Positions 1 to 9,100 are shown, counted from the first letter of the stretch. The stretch is DNA of 16,421 nt from JBBDSJ01 sp040905025 (GCA_040905025.1 JBBDSJ010000131.1:1-16421); one strand, 5' to 3'. The notes: generated from the sequence alone by a model not told the origin. Program-made: numbers and translations.

Positions 1-82
1 GCTTGTAGTCCAGCCCGTGATTCGACCAGAACTGCAACGGATCGGAGCGATGAATATTCTGGAATAAGGCATGTTGAGTCAT
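1..82 (-). CDS. N-terminus of possible Xre/MbcA/ParS-type antitoxin (partial)
   Basis: An open frame on the minus strand starts at an ATG (82-80) and runs off the left edge after 27 codons. It begins MTQHALFQNIHRSDP and continues with QFWSNHGLDYK. From memory this resembles the start of proteins with the Xre/MbcA/ParS toxin-binding (DUF2384-like) domain, in which a similar 'FW..HGLDY' stretch precedes the first DNA-binding helices. Only the N-terminus is visible, so the family is a guess. No good Shine-Dalgarno sequence precedes the ATG. The start is supported by amino-acid composition and by regularly spaced repeats just upstream (92-165), which would suit an autoregulated antitoxin or repressor. 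It could equally be another small regulator. Confidence 0.4.
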   Translation of the reverse strand, partial: MTQHALFQNIHRSDPLQFWSNHGLDYK

Positions 83-91
83 ACGGAAGGG

Positions 92-165
92 TACCCAGAT
101 ATGCTGGAATCGGGCAGTCAAGGATAACCAGATGTCGCCCAGTTTTCAACCAAATATTAACCAGA
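92..165. repeat. Three direct repeats at an exact 33-bp period, likely operator sites
   Basis: The octamer TAMCCAGA occurs at 92-99 (TACCCAGA), 125-132 (TAACCAGA) and 158-165 (TAACCAGA). Start-to-start distance is exactly 33 bp both times, about three helical turns, so a protein would meet all three on the same DNA face. Sequence between the copies is not conserved. The array lies 10-83 bp upstream of the minus-strand ATG at 82, where an operator for that gene would sit. No clear sigma70 promoter could be placed inside it. Confidence 0.5.
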
Positions 166-310
166 CGATTCTTAAAGGCGTGGCAAAGGCCCCAAGATCC
201 CGCACAGCTTCACAATGGGAATCTCCGCGCCTGGGTAATGTATTGAAATATTGTGATTATTCAGGCGACTTCCTACTCGTACCGCAGGCTACGTAGGAGC
301 TCCGGATCTT

Positions 311-324
311 TCGATGGCCATCGA
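311..324. promoter_or_regulatory. Perfect 14-bp palindrome, possible operator
   Basis: TCGATGGCCATCGA reads identically on both strands. It is the longest perfect palindrome seen in the left spacer and lies about 110 bp upstream of the HelD-like gene start. A dimeric regulator site is plausible, but nothing ties it to a known regulator. Confidence 0.3.
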
Positions 325-431
325 GTAGTCCGTGCGCACCTCACCTCGCTCATCCGATGATTTTGACGTGACGAAAAGCAAGTTCTCGCCGTGCAGTCCT
401 AGCATCCAGGTATTCCTTATTTAGCCAAACG

Positions 432-3374
432 TTGAAAATGTGGAACGGGCAGATGTCCGGTGCCCCTGGGTTGCGTAGATTCATGGTTATGATTTCGTCT
501 CAGCAAACGCTGGAAAACCTCTCGGCGCGAGTTGCAAGCCTGCGGCGTCACATCTGGCGACCGGGTGACTGGGGTCGGCGCCTTACACGAGATTCAGACT
601 GGTCAGCTACGTTAGACGATAAGTCGCTGTCGGTTAACTCTGCAACGTATCCGATACACGGCATAGAGTCCGTTCGCCTTTCACGCGGCGTTATCTGGGC
701 GCGCGTGATTATTGAGCATCAAAACGGGACGACGACGGCCCTTGGCGGGATGACGAGGCGAGTGGCCCAGGGGTTCATCGAACTTGTCTCTGCATCGTGT
801 GTGCTCGGAGCCGTAGCTCAGTTACGTGACCTAATTGACGCTGCCGACAAACAGCGGCAACTCTGGGACGATTTGGCCGCGTCGCCACGCTGGTTGGCCC
901 GATCTGACGTTGCCCGCTTTTTCGCTGGGTGCCCCGGAAATGCGCCTGACAGTGACATCGCAAGCTTTCTGCAGCGCGAATTTACTGAGGCGGCGTTGCG
1001 CTATCTCGAACCGGAACAGCTGTCGCTTGTTGCATACCTTGATGGCCGCGACTTGGTGGAGAAAGCAGAAAAGCGCAACGAGCGATTCATCGCAGAGCAG
1101 AAACAGCGCTTTAAATCATACTTCGACACGATCGAGGCAAACCCGCTTACCGATGAGCAGCGTCGTGCCGTCGTTACATTTGACGATAACGTAATGACGG
1201 TAGCCGCTGCTGGATCGGGCAAGACGTCGGTGCTGGTTGCGAAATCGGGCTACGCATTGTTGGCGGGCCTGTTCAAGCCAGAGGAAATCCTTTTACTTGC
1301 GTTCAATCGCAAGGCCGCCGATGAGCTCGCAGAGCGCGTTTCACTTCGGCTCGGGCCCAACTTCGGTGGGGCGAAGCAGATAACGGTATCAACTTTTCAT
1401 GCCCTTGGCCTGCAGGTAATCAGTGAAGCGACGGGTAAGCGGCCAAGCGTTGCTGCGTGGATCGAACAGGGCCGCGAAGTCGAAGAACTCGAAGATATTG
1501 TAAAGGTACTCTCGAAGAATCGGTCCTTTGCGAAAAAGTGGAACCTCTTCAAAACGGTTTTTGCCCGCTCATTGCCGCCGTTCGGAGCTGTCGAGGAACC
1601 CGAATGGTGGGATCCGGAGTCCGGCCGCCGAGGGTTTCGTACCTTGCGCGGCGAGACGGTGAAGAGCCAGGAAGAACGAATGATCTGCAATTGGCTGAGC
1701 AGCCAAGGCATCGACTACGAGTATGAGCGGCCGTACGAACATGAGACGGCGACCACCACGCGACGACAGTACATGCCGGATTTCTATTATCCGAGCGCCA
1801 ACGTCTACCACGAGCATTTTGCGCTCGACCAGAACGGAAACCCACCAAAAGACTTTACCGGGTACGCAGACGGCGTTAGCTGGAAGCGCGAATTGCACGC
1901 CGAACAGGGTACAACGCTAATTGAGACAACATCTCACGGCATCCGTAGTCAGGGTGGATTCACGATGTTTGCCGAAGACCTCAAAGTGCACGGCGTACCG
2001 TTCGGTCAAACCCCACTAACCAGCGAGCAACTGGAGCAGGCGCCGGAAGAGGCGGGTCTGCTGCGTGTATTCCGGACATTTATGTCGCACGTAAAGTCGA
2101 ACCGGCTTTCGATGGATGACCTAAGAGCGCGTGCCGTTTCGCGGCAAAGTGAGCAGCCGCAGAGAGATATGCTGTTTCTGGATATCTTTGAGGGGCTATG
2201 GGGCGAATGGGACAAACGGCTTGCGGACGCCGGCGCGGTGGATTTCGAGGACATGCTTGGACAGGCGGTGGATTACCTCGCCATCGGACGGTGCGAGATG
2301 CCGTATAGGCTCGTGATGGCGGACGAGTTTCAGGATTCGTCACGTGTCCGCGGTGCCTTGCTGAAAGAGCTTACGAAAAGCGAAGAATCGCGCTTGTACG
2401 TCGTCGGGGACGACTGGCAGGCAGTGAACCGCTTTGCGGGCGCCGACATCTCAATGATGCGGAACTTCGACAAGCACATCGGACCGTACACAATGACACA
2501 ACTGACGTGGACATTCCGGTGCCCGGAAGATATCTGCACCATTGCGAGTTCCTTCGTCTGCGCCAACCCGTATCAAATAGTTAAACGAATGGACACAACT
2601 AATACACGGAAGGATCCCAGCGTATTTTGCTTCCAGCTTGCGGGCATGGGGGGTCAGGAAGCACTTTTGAAGTCTCATATTCTGCAGTTGGCTGACAAGA
2701 TCCGCCGTTCCGACGACGACGAGCGTGTATCGGCCTTTGTACTGGGCAGATACCGCAACGATAAGCCGCTGACGTTCCGAGCCATAGCGGCCGAGGTATC
2801 GGATGTCGTAGACCTTGAGTGGTCGACAATTCACGCGGCCAAAGGCCTGGAAGCGGACTACGTATTTTTGGTCAATGTTATCGAAGCTGTCATGGGTCTA
2901 CCGAGCAAGATCGAAGACGATTCGACACTTTGGATCGCAATGCCGGACGGTGAGGACTACCCGCATGCTGAAGAGCGCCGCCTCTTTTACGTAGCACTGA
3001 CGCGGGCCAAGCGAATGGTGAGCATCTACACTGATGTCCATTGCCGTTCCGAGTTCATCGCCGAGATCGAGAAGCAGAACCTGGGCATGCAAGTGCGCGC
3101 TGCGGGCGGTGCTACAAAGAAGAAACGGGCCTGCAAAGAATGTCACTCTGGAGTACTGGTCCTGCGCAGCGGGCCGTTCGGCGAGTTCCTGAGCTGCAGC
3201 AGATTCCCCAAGTGCGGTTACTCCGAGAATATCGTGCGGCATTGTCCGCAGTGCCGATCGGGAAAGTTGATCGTGAAGCAAAGTCGCCATGGGAGATTCT
3301 TTAGCTGCAACCGATATCCACGCTGTGACTATAAAGAGAACTCCAAGAAGCAACTCCGGCGCAAGGCGTCCTGA
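432..3374 (+). CDS. HelD-like (helicase IV) SF1 helicase with nuclease-like insert and two topoisomerase-type zinc ribbons
   Basis: This is a UvrD/Rep-superfamily 3'-5' DNA helicase. Residues about 55-120 match the N-terminal domain of E. coli helicase IV as I remember it (RGVIWARV against RGLVWGEL). The motor shows Walker A AAGSGKTS (259-266), motif Ia LLAFNRKAADEL (288-299), motif II MADEFQDSS (629-637), motif III VVGDDWQAVNRFAG (657-670), motif IV WTFRCPED (693-700), motif V TIHAAKGLEADY (799-810) and motif VI RRLFYVALTRAK (849-860). Between motifs Ia and II lies an insertion (about 413-520) with PDF (449-451), YHEHF (459-463) and LIETTS (496-501), which resembles a PD-(D/E)XK nuclease core with T in place of the usual lysine. 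Two C4 zinc ribbons close the protein (C901, C904, C922, C928 and C938, C941, C959, C965). The window start is TTG 432; ATG 438, 453 or 483 are alternatives, and none has a strong ribosome site. Likely nucleic-acid defence or repair. Confidence 0.93.
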   Translation: MKMWNGQMSGAPGLRRFMVMISSQQTLENLSARVASLRRHIWRPGDWGRRLTRDSDWSATLDDKSLSVNSATYPIHGIESVRLSRGVIWARVIIEHQNGTTTALGGMTRRVAQGFIELVSASCVLGAVAQLRDLIDAADKQRQLWDDLAASPRWLARSDVARFFAGCPGNAPDSDIASFLQREFTEAALRYLEPEQLSLVAYLDGRDLVEKAEKRNERFIAEQKQRFKSYFDTIEANPLTDEQRRAVVTFDDNVMTVAAAGSGKTSVLVAKSGYALLAGLFKPEEILLLAFNRKAADELAERVSLRLGPNFGGAKQITVSTFHALGLQVISEATGKRPSVAAWIEQGREVEELEDIVKVLSKNRSFAKKWNLFKTVFARSLPPFGAVEEPEWWDPESGRRGFRTLRGETVKSQEERMICNWLSSQGIDYEYERPYEHETATTTRRQYMPDFYYPSANVYHEHFALDQNGNPPKDFTGYADGVSWKRELHAEQGTTLIETTSHGIRSQGGFTMFAEDLKVHGVPFGQTPLTSEQLEQAPEEAGLLRVFRTFMSHVKSNRLSMDDLRARAVSRQSEQPQRDMLFLDIFEGLWGEWDKRLADAGAVDFEDMLGQAVDYLAIGRCEMPYRLVMADEFQDSSRVRGALLKELTKSEESRLYVVGDDWQAVNRFAGADISMMRNFDKHIGPYTMTQLTWTFRCPEDICTIASSFVCANPYQIVKRMDTTNTRKDPSVFCFQLAGMGGQEALLKSHILQLADKIRRSDDDERVSAFVLGRYRNDKPLTFRAIAAEVSDVVDLEWSTIHAAKGLEADYVFLVNVIEAVMGLPSKIEDDSTLWIAMPDGEDYPHAEERRLFYVALTRAKRMVSIYTDVHCRSEFIAEIEKQNLGMQVRAAGGATKKKRACKECHSGVLVLRSGPFGEFLSCSRFPKCGYSENIVRHCPQCRSGKLIVKQSRHGRFFSCNRYPRCDYKENSKKQLRRKAS

Positions 3375-3452
3375 CAAGTCTTTCTGCCGTCCGCTTCCCG
3401 TCAGTTTCAGTCAGTCTAATAGTGCGAGCGAAGATCCCGAGCGACCGCACGG

Positions 3453-4241
3453 GTCGGCCTGGGCGCACACTTCAATGAACACCTCATGACAGCCATGGCG
3501 GATGCCGGGGGCGGCAATGCCTATTACGGCGAGACAGCGGACGACCTTGCCGATCCGTTCCGCGAGGAGTTGGAGCTGCTCGATGCGCTATGCGCGCGCC
3601 AAGTCGAGCTGTCAGTGCAACCTGCTGCGAGTGTGTCGGTGGAGGTGCTGAACGCTTATCAGCGCAGCACTACGGGCGCATGGCGCCTGCCGGACCTGGC
3701 GCATGGCGGCGAGGCCTGGGCGCTGCTGCGGCTGACGGTGGCGCCGGAGGCGAGCACCGGGCAAACGCTCGTGGACCTGGTCAAGGTCAGTGCGCGTTGG
3801 ACGGATATTGAGGGCCGGCCCGGCCAGGCGGATGAAATGGGATTCGCCTTGCCTGCACTGCCTGAGGCAGCCTACGCAGCGCTTCCCGAGGACGAGGCAG
3901 TGCGCCGCCGCATCGAGGAAGTTGAAGTCGCGGCCATGCAGGACCGCGCCCGCGAAGCCGCGCTGCGCGGTGACTGGGACACCGTGATGCTCACGCTCGA
4001 CCGGGCACGACTGCGGTCGCGCGACAATCCGTGGATGCAGGGCGTGGTGCGCGAGCTTGAGAAACTGGCGGCGCGCAGAGAGCGGCAGCACTTTGCCAAG
4101 GAGGCGGCCTATAGTTCGCGGCGTGCGCGGACGCGGTTGGCGGCCACATTCGAAAACATGGACTATGTCGCGGATGCGCCGGCATTCCTGCGCCGCAAGA
4201 CCGCGCAGGGCAAGGAACAACCGCCACGGGACAAACGCTGA
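3453..4241 (+). pseudogene. C-terminal remnant of a VWA-domain protein
   Basis: The frame carries the end of a von Willebrand factor A domain plus the C-terminal region of a YfbK-like VWA protein family. It shows GLGAHFNEHLMTAMADAGGG, then AYYGETADDLADPFREEL, the VEVLNAYQ and GGEAWALLRL blocks, a helical segment with RGDWDTV and DNPWMQGVVRELEKLA, and a tail with AKEAAYSSRRAR. Family resemblance continues upstream of the first ATG (3486) to about codon 3453 and then stops. An in-frame TAG lies at 3420-3422. The front of the VWA domain with its MIDAS metal site is therefore missing. The segment is clearly more GC-rich than its neighbours. I read it as a piece of older chromosome cut by insertion or deletion beside the defence genes. 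A short product from ATG 3486 (251 residues) could be made but would lack the metal-binding half. Confidence 0.72.
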
Positions 4242-4435
4242 AAAACCGGGATAAGGCGGCTGTAATGTGAGGAGCCGAAATGACGTTTCCGGTACCGGCT
4301 CCGCCTCTTTGAGAAGAAATTCGACGACAAGTACGAACGGACCAGTCGCGTACTCGGTCAATTGGCCTATTGCCCTTAAAAAGGTATTGTTCGGCAATTG
4401 CTCTTGCGACTTCGCGATCTATCATCGACGTGACG

Positions 4436-5125
4436 TTATGCTGCTTGTAAGTCCATCCTGGAGATTTGACGAGTTCGCGACGGACGGCATGGGTGGGTAC
4501 GTGGCCCGACTCGCACCTCCGCACTAGTTCGGATCGCTCCCCTGGTCATCGGTAGCATCAGAGACAACTGATTCTCAACCCGTTTTGTCCACGCGACCGT
4601 GTCGGCTGCCTCGTCTCCTGTCAGCTGGCTACATCCCTCGAGATCCCTGGCGAGTTCCGTTACGGCACTCCATGTACGGAAGTGACCCAGGAGCCTCGCG
4701 GTTCTTCCTCGGAGCTCGTTCGCCATAGCGGCAACGTTCACCTCTGGTATTTGAAGCCCCCGTTCCCCAGCAAGGTGTTGACCGTACTCGCGGAGAAGCG
4801 AGCACAACGTGTAGCAACGTAGCAGGTCCGATTCGCAGCAGTGGCTTCGCAGTCGCGTGCCATGCAACTTGGCTTCGGCGACCGGACCCGCCAAGAAAAC
4901 CATCGCACGTTCTTCGGTGTCACGCACGACTTCGGGCCACGAAACAATCAAAGGCGACTTGTCCCTTAGGACCGTGGAAATCAAGCTCGGGCGCGCCATT
5001 TCCACATAGCCCTGTAATTCGCCGGCGTCACAAAGCGCAACTACGCGTATCGGAATCCGGAAGCGAAATGCGATTACGGCGTGCGCCGCTTCGTGATATG
5101 CCGTAATTCGACGCTGGAGATCCAT
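4436..5125 (-). CDS. M41-like (FtsH peptidase-type) HExxH metalloprotease domain protein
   Basis: The 229-residue protein begins with AYHEAAHAVIAF, an HExxH zinc site (H11, E12, H15) in the FtsH peptidase context AYHEAxHAv. It continues with LAGPVAEAKLHG (78-89), equivalent to the FtsH 'lGGRaAEel' helix. CESDLLRCYTL (97-107) follows, where D100 sits at the place of the third zinc ligand. A segment near 155-175 (ELARDLEGCSQLTGDE) resembles the end of that domain. There is no AAA+ ATPase module and no membrane segment, so this is a free-standing peptidase-type domain; many such proteins occur in accessory regions with unknown targets. About 35 residues after residue 190 look like low-quality tail sequence. 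The start at ATG 5125 is supported by the motif lying at residue 11. It diverges from the Mrr-like gene across 118 bp. Proteolytic activity is inferred. Confidence 0.8.
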   Translation of the reverse strand: MDLQRRITAYHEAAHAVIAFRFRIPIRVVALCDAGELQGYVEMARPSLISTVLRDKSPLIVSWPEVVRDTEERAMVFLAGPVAEAKLHGTRLRSHCCESDLLRCYTLCSLLREYGQHLAGERGLQIPEVNVAAMANELRGRTARLLGHFRTWSAVTELARDLEGCSQLTGDEAADTVAWTKRVENQLSLMLPMTRGAIRTSAEVRVGPRTHPCRPSRTRQISRMDLQAA

Positions 5126-5243
5126 GAAGCAATCCTACGCCAATTAGCCGCGAAGTCACCAAGCTGGGATCAGGAGTTGCCTCGTCTCTCTTGTTGAGAC
5201 ACTTGTCGCGATTCGCCATGGGCTCGCTGAGTATACTAATGGT
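5126..5243. promoter_or_regulatory. Divergent promoter region between M41-like and Mrr-like genes
   Basis: The spacer holds the self-complementary octamer AGTATACT (5230-5237), whose TATACT (5232-5237) is a good -10 hexamer ending six bases before the Mrr-like ATG at 5244. This would give a leaderless or nearly leaderless transcript. No convincing -35 lies at standard spacing. GTCTC (5184-5188) and GAGAC (5196-5200) form a short inverted repeat with a 7-nt loop that could be an operator shared by both genes. Confidence 0.4.
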
Positions 5244-6023
5244 ATGCCTCGATCATCCCTAATCGAAGATATCTACAAGATATCTACTGACCTTCCTTGG
5301 TGGGCCGGGTCCGCACTCGGTGGCGGCCTGTTCTATTTCCTCAAATACTATATGCCCACACGAATGTCGGAGAGTTCTCCGCTTCCCTGGGCGCCGATGT
5401 TTTCTGCCCTGGCTTATGGGCTTCTCGCGATTTGCTTGGCTGGTGCAGCGGTTAGCTTGATACGGCAGCTGAAACAGAGGCGGCTGTTCACTAAGCAAAC
5501 ATCAATTCGAAGTATTCGTGAATTGTCCTGGCTGGAGTTCGAGCATTTTGTTCTCGAGGCGTTCAGGCGACAAGGCTACGATGCTCAGCTAACCAACTCC
5601 GGGGCTGATGGTGGAGTGGACGTTATTCTTAACAACGAAGATGGCCTAAAGCTGGTGCAATGCAAACAATGGAAGACCACGCGAGTCGGGGTCAAGGCAA
5701 TTCGAGAGCTCGCAGGCGTAGTATCGGCACGGAAAGCGCAGGGAGGCATCTTCGTGTGCTCTGGAACGTACACCGCTGACGCAAAAGCCTTTGCGCGAAA
5801 CGCAGATATAGAGTTGATCGGTGGAAAGCAGCTCGAAAAGCTAATAAAGCCAGAACAACGATCCTTCGAAAATGCCTATATAGAGCCATCTCCAGCTGAA
5901 AGCCATTGTCCGAGATGTGGGTCCGATCTGGTTCAGAGAGTGGCGAAACGGGGCGGTAACAAAGGAAAGGTTTTCGTTGGGTGCACGGGCTTCCCCAGGT
6001 GTCGATATACGAAGAACCCATGA
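5244..6023 (+). CDS. Membrane-anchored Mrr-type restriction endonuclease with C-terminal zinc ribbon
   Basis: This 259-residue protein has two hydrophobic segments (about 19-36 and 49-72) followed by basic residues, so the nuclease should face the cytoplasm. Residues 94-200 form an Mrr_cat-type PD-(D/E)XK domain: WLEFEHFVLEAFRRQGYDAQ (96-115), GADGGVD (120-126, likely catalytic D126) and QCKQWK (139-144, the Q-x-K variant typical of Mrr). A topoisomerase-type C4 zinc ribbon ends the protein (C222, C225, C247, C253, with FPRCRYTKN). Mrr-family enzymes cut modified or otherwise marked DNA; similar membrane-anchored forms are common and poorly studied. The gene diverges from the M41-like gene and converges on the large helicase gene with 153 bp between stops. 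The zinc ribbon is the same type as in the HelD-like protein upstream. Substrate is not predictable from sequence. Confidence 0.9.
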   Translation: MPRSSLIEDIYKISTDLPWWAGSALGGGLFYFLKYYMPTRMSESSPLPWAPMFSALAYGLLAICLAGAAVSLIRQLKQRRLFTKQTSIRSIRELSWLEFEHFVLEAFRRQGYDAQLTNSGADGGVDVILNNEDGLKLVQCKQWKTTRVGVKAIRELAGVVSARKAQGGIFVCSGTYTADAKAFARNADIELIGGKQLEKLIKPEQRSFENAYIEPSPAESHCPRCGSDLVQRVAKRGGNKGKVFVGCTGFPRCRYTKNP

Positions 6024-6176
6024 GAAAGCGCCACTCAAGCGACAAGTTCTGACATCTCCACGGGTCAGCTCTCCTTCCAGTACTTGGCCGGTTTCAACGA
6101 TTGAACGACCACTCTTCCATGACGAGTCTTCCACCTCTTTAGGAGGCGCCGGACGTGCTCGGGCAACGCTTGCTGG

Positions 6177-9100
6177 CTAACCGTCTTCTAGCATTAGCAT
6201 TATAGTGCTCAGATACGCGCGTGACTGTCCGAGGTCGATTTTTTGCCGTAGCTCAAGTGGCACAGTTTGGTGAAACCGCTCGAGCGATACGGGTCGATGT
6301 CGCAGTAACACCGCCAGTACATCGTCACTTAAGAGAGAGTGTTCGGGACGAACGTCCGGAAACTCTTCCGCCAGAGTCTTGCGCAGTTCGAGGAAGCGCG
6401 ATCTCAGACCCCTACTGCGCTCTTCGTGCACTTCCTCTGTGTGAACTGAACTTTCCTGGGTCGCTTCTTCTTGATCATCGACGAGGCCTACCCCACTAAT
6501 CGTATTTTCGTAGGCTTCTGCATTTATAGTCCGGGAGTCCGCCCGACTGTCCGCCTCAAGCCTGGCTGCTTTCAGTGCGTCTCGTAGCTTTCCTCTTTCC
6601 TGGAGTCTTGAATGAAACCAGTCCGTCGACCAGATCCTGTAGATCCGCCAACCCAGTCCTTCCAGAATTTCCTGCCGAATCTTGTCCCGATCCCTGGCGG
6701 ATTGTGATGAATGATAGGTTGCCCCATCACATTCAATCCCCATCAGGTAGTGCCCCGTTTCTCGTGGGTCGTAGACGCCAATGTCAATAAAGAATCCGGC
6801 AACACCAACCTGGAACTCAATCTCCAGTCCGAAGGCCTGGACTTCGGCAGCCACATCCACTTCGAACGGCGAGTCAGGCTCACGACCTGTCCGTATCGGC
6901 CGCTCTGGCAAGACTTTGGTCTCGCAGTAGCTAAGAAAATCCTTCAATGCAATGACACCGCGCTTCGCATTATCGCCGGGTACGATCATTGACGAGTCCA
7001 TCGACGAATAAACCCTCATTTGCTGCTTGGCCCGAGTCAACAAAACATTGAGTCGACGCCAACCGACGTCCATATTGATCGGTCCAAACCGCTGATAGAA
7101 ATTTCCATTTAAGTCCCTGCCATAGGTCAGGGATATAAAAATCACGTCACGTTCATCGCCCTGCACATTCTCAAGGTTTTTTATGAAAAGACTGTCGAGA
7201 ACGTCACTTTCGTCGTCGCTGCCGAGAATTTCCTCAATCTCGGGCATCTCACGAATATTACGATCCCATATATCGCGCAGCACTTGCGCTTGCTGCGAGT
7301 TGATCGAGACGATACCGATGCTTCGCTTTCGGCCGGACTTGATCTCATGGACCACGTCAGTTATCAGCTGCTGTGCTTCGTGTTCGTTCGTTCTATTCGA
7401 ATAGGTACCTTTAACCCTATGATAGCTCAGACCCAGATGATCTGCGGCAGCGTGTGCAGTCGGAAAGAGAAGAAGGCTGTTGTCGTAAAAGCTGTGGTTC
7501 GAGAACGCGATGAGATCCTCGTGCTGTGACCGGTAGTGCCAACTCAGTAGTCTCGAAGCCCCGAAAAGTGGCGCGGCAATATCAAGGATACTCTCCTGAG
7601 ATCCGAAGTTCAGCGCTCCATTTTCATCGTCGTCAACTTGGTATTCATTCAGCCTGCTAAAGAAGCTTGTGGGCGGCAGCTGCTTTGGATCACCAACAAC
7701 AATTAGTTGCTTGCCCCTTGCAATAGCGCCGAGGGCATCTTCCGGGCGCATCTGAGATGCCTCATCCATAACAACCAAGTCAAACGACATCAGACCCGGT
7801 GAGAGATACTGCGAAACGCTCAGGGGGCCCATCATGAAACAGGGCTTAAGGGCAATAAGTGCGTTCCCAGCGCGCTCTACCAGCTTGCGGATCGGCACGT
7901 GACCTCGCTGCTTCAGTATCTCACGATTGAGCAGCGCCATATCGGTAAGGTGGCCCGCTCGGGTCCCAGTCTTTCCCGCCGGCACGTGGTTATTTAGCAG
8001 GCGATTGAAGATATCCCGGCTAGATACTAGACGAAGTCGCTCATCTAGCTGTCGAAACTTCTGCAGTCGTTCATCATGCTGGTCGCTGCTGAAGCCATTG
8101 AGGAGTGGATCTCTCCTAAGCTCATCGTCCGCGACCCACGCTAACGTCATGTATGCGATTGCGTTGGTGAACAGGCCTAAACCCTGCTCCGCATCAACTA
8201 GTAAGTTTTGAACGCTCGGCGGAACGTCAGCGACCGTGCATACTTGCTCGCCGGAAGCCACAAGGTCTGTCCAAATCGAAAGGCAATTATCATCGGTCTG
8301 GGTAGCCTTCAAACGTTGAGCAAGGTCTTTAAAGGTAGTGGTCTCCTGAGCCTGCCCCAAGAGTTTCGTCTCATCGACCGCGAAAAGTGCATCGACATGC
8401 TTTCTTGCGTTCATGAATCGCTCGAATACGCGACCAACTTCGTTGGTCTTCTCACGGGCATCCGCTGCGGAAGTTGCATGTTCAATGCAAGCAGATATCA
8501 CTGTAGATTGCGGCGGTTCTTGCTCAAAGATTCTTGCTACTAACATCAGCGATCTAAGAGAATGAATATCTGATTCACTCCATGTGTTTCGCCTTTGTTG
8601 TAGCAAATACTCGTTGTGAAATGCTAGCCGCCCAGGATCTGTTTGCAAAGATAGAGTTGCTTGAAGAAGGTCCTGTCCATGCTCAACACTGCTCGATGGA
8701 TCAACGCAGTGAAGAGCAATTCGATCCGCCGCGTGCACAACTCTGTCGCGAACTTCCTTGGCTCGCTCTACAGCGTTTTTCCAACCTCCCGCAAATATGT
8801 AATCGCCAGTATCGACCGACACAGCAGCGATTTTGCGCAGCCGACCTACCACAAACTCAGAGGTATTCCGAAAGGACGATGCCGCGAGTGTATCGAAGGT
8901 AGCCATGCCCTTCTCATTAAGGCTCATCAAATGCTGCCCGGCGATACCTTTGGACGTTGGCTCGTCGCTAACTACTTCGCGAATAGTTCGATACCACGTG
9001 CATAGCTGCCAAATGTCGTCCGCCGGAGTTTCCAGTCCAGCAAATACCGGTCCCAATAGACCAGCATACGCAGTGTTGCGTTCGAACTCGGACTTCTCTC

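Larger units (their letters stand above)
83..431. other. Divergent intergenic spacer, 349 bp
   Basis: No convincing coding frame was seen between the minus-strand gene at the left edge and the HelD-like gene. The spacer holds the 33-bp-period repeats (92-165) and an AT-rich patch (about 240-263). It also holds nested short palindromes: TCCTAC/GTAGGA arms at 271-276 and 293-298, CTACGTAG at 289-296, GGAGCTCC at 296-303, and a perfect 14-bp palindrome at 311-324. A TTGACG hexamer at 363-368 has no matching -10 at normal spacing, so no promoter for the downstream gene is called. Confidence 0.6.

Noticed and set aside
4271..4302. GGAGCCG/CGGCTCC inverted repeat after the VWA remnant
   Set aside because: Seven-bp stem with an 18-nt loop containing a competing palindrome and no T-run; not enough for a terminator call.
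3612..4397. A 261-codon minus-strand open frame, longer than the VWA frame opposite it
   Set aside because: Its translation is rich in H, R and Q and has no recognisable motif, while the plus strand matches a VWA C-terminus. It is an antisense shadow in GC-rich DNA.
4262..4425. Possible small gene beginning MIDREVARAIAEQYLF, 10 bp after the M41-like gene on the minus strand
   Set aside because: The first 20 residues look protein-like and the position suits an operon, but no ribosome site is present. The frame loses protein character and runs into the antisense of the VWA remnant. At best a decayed fragment.
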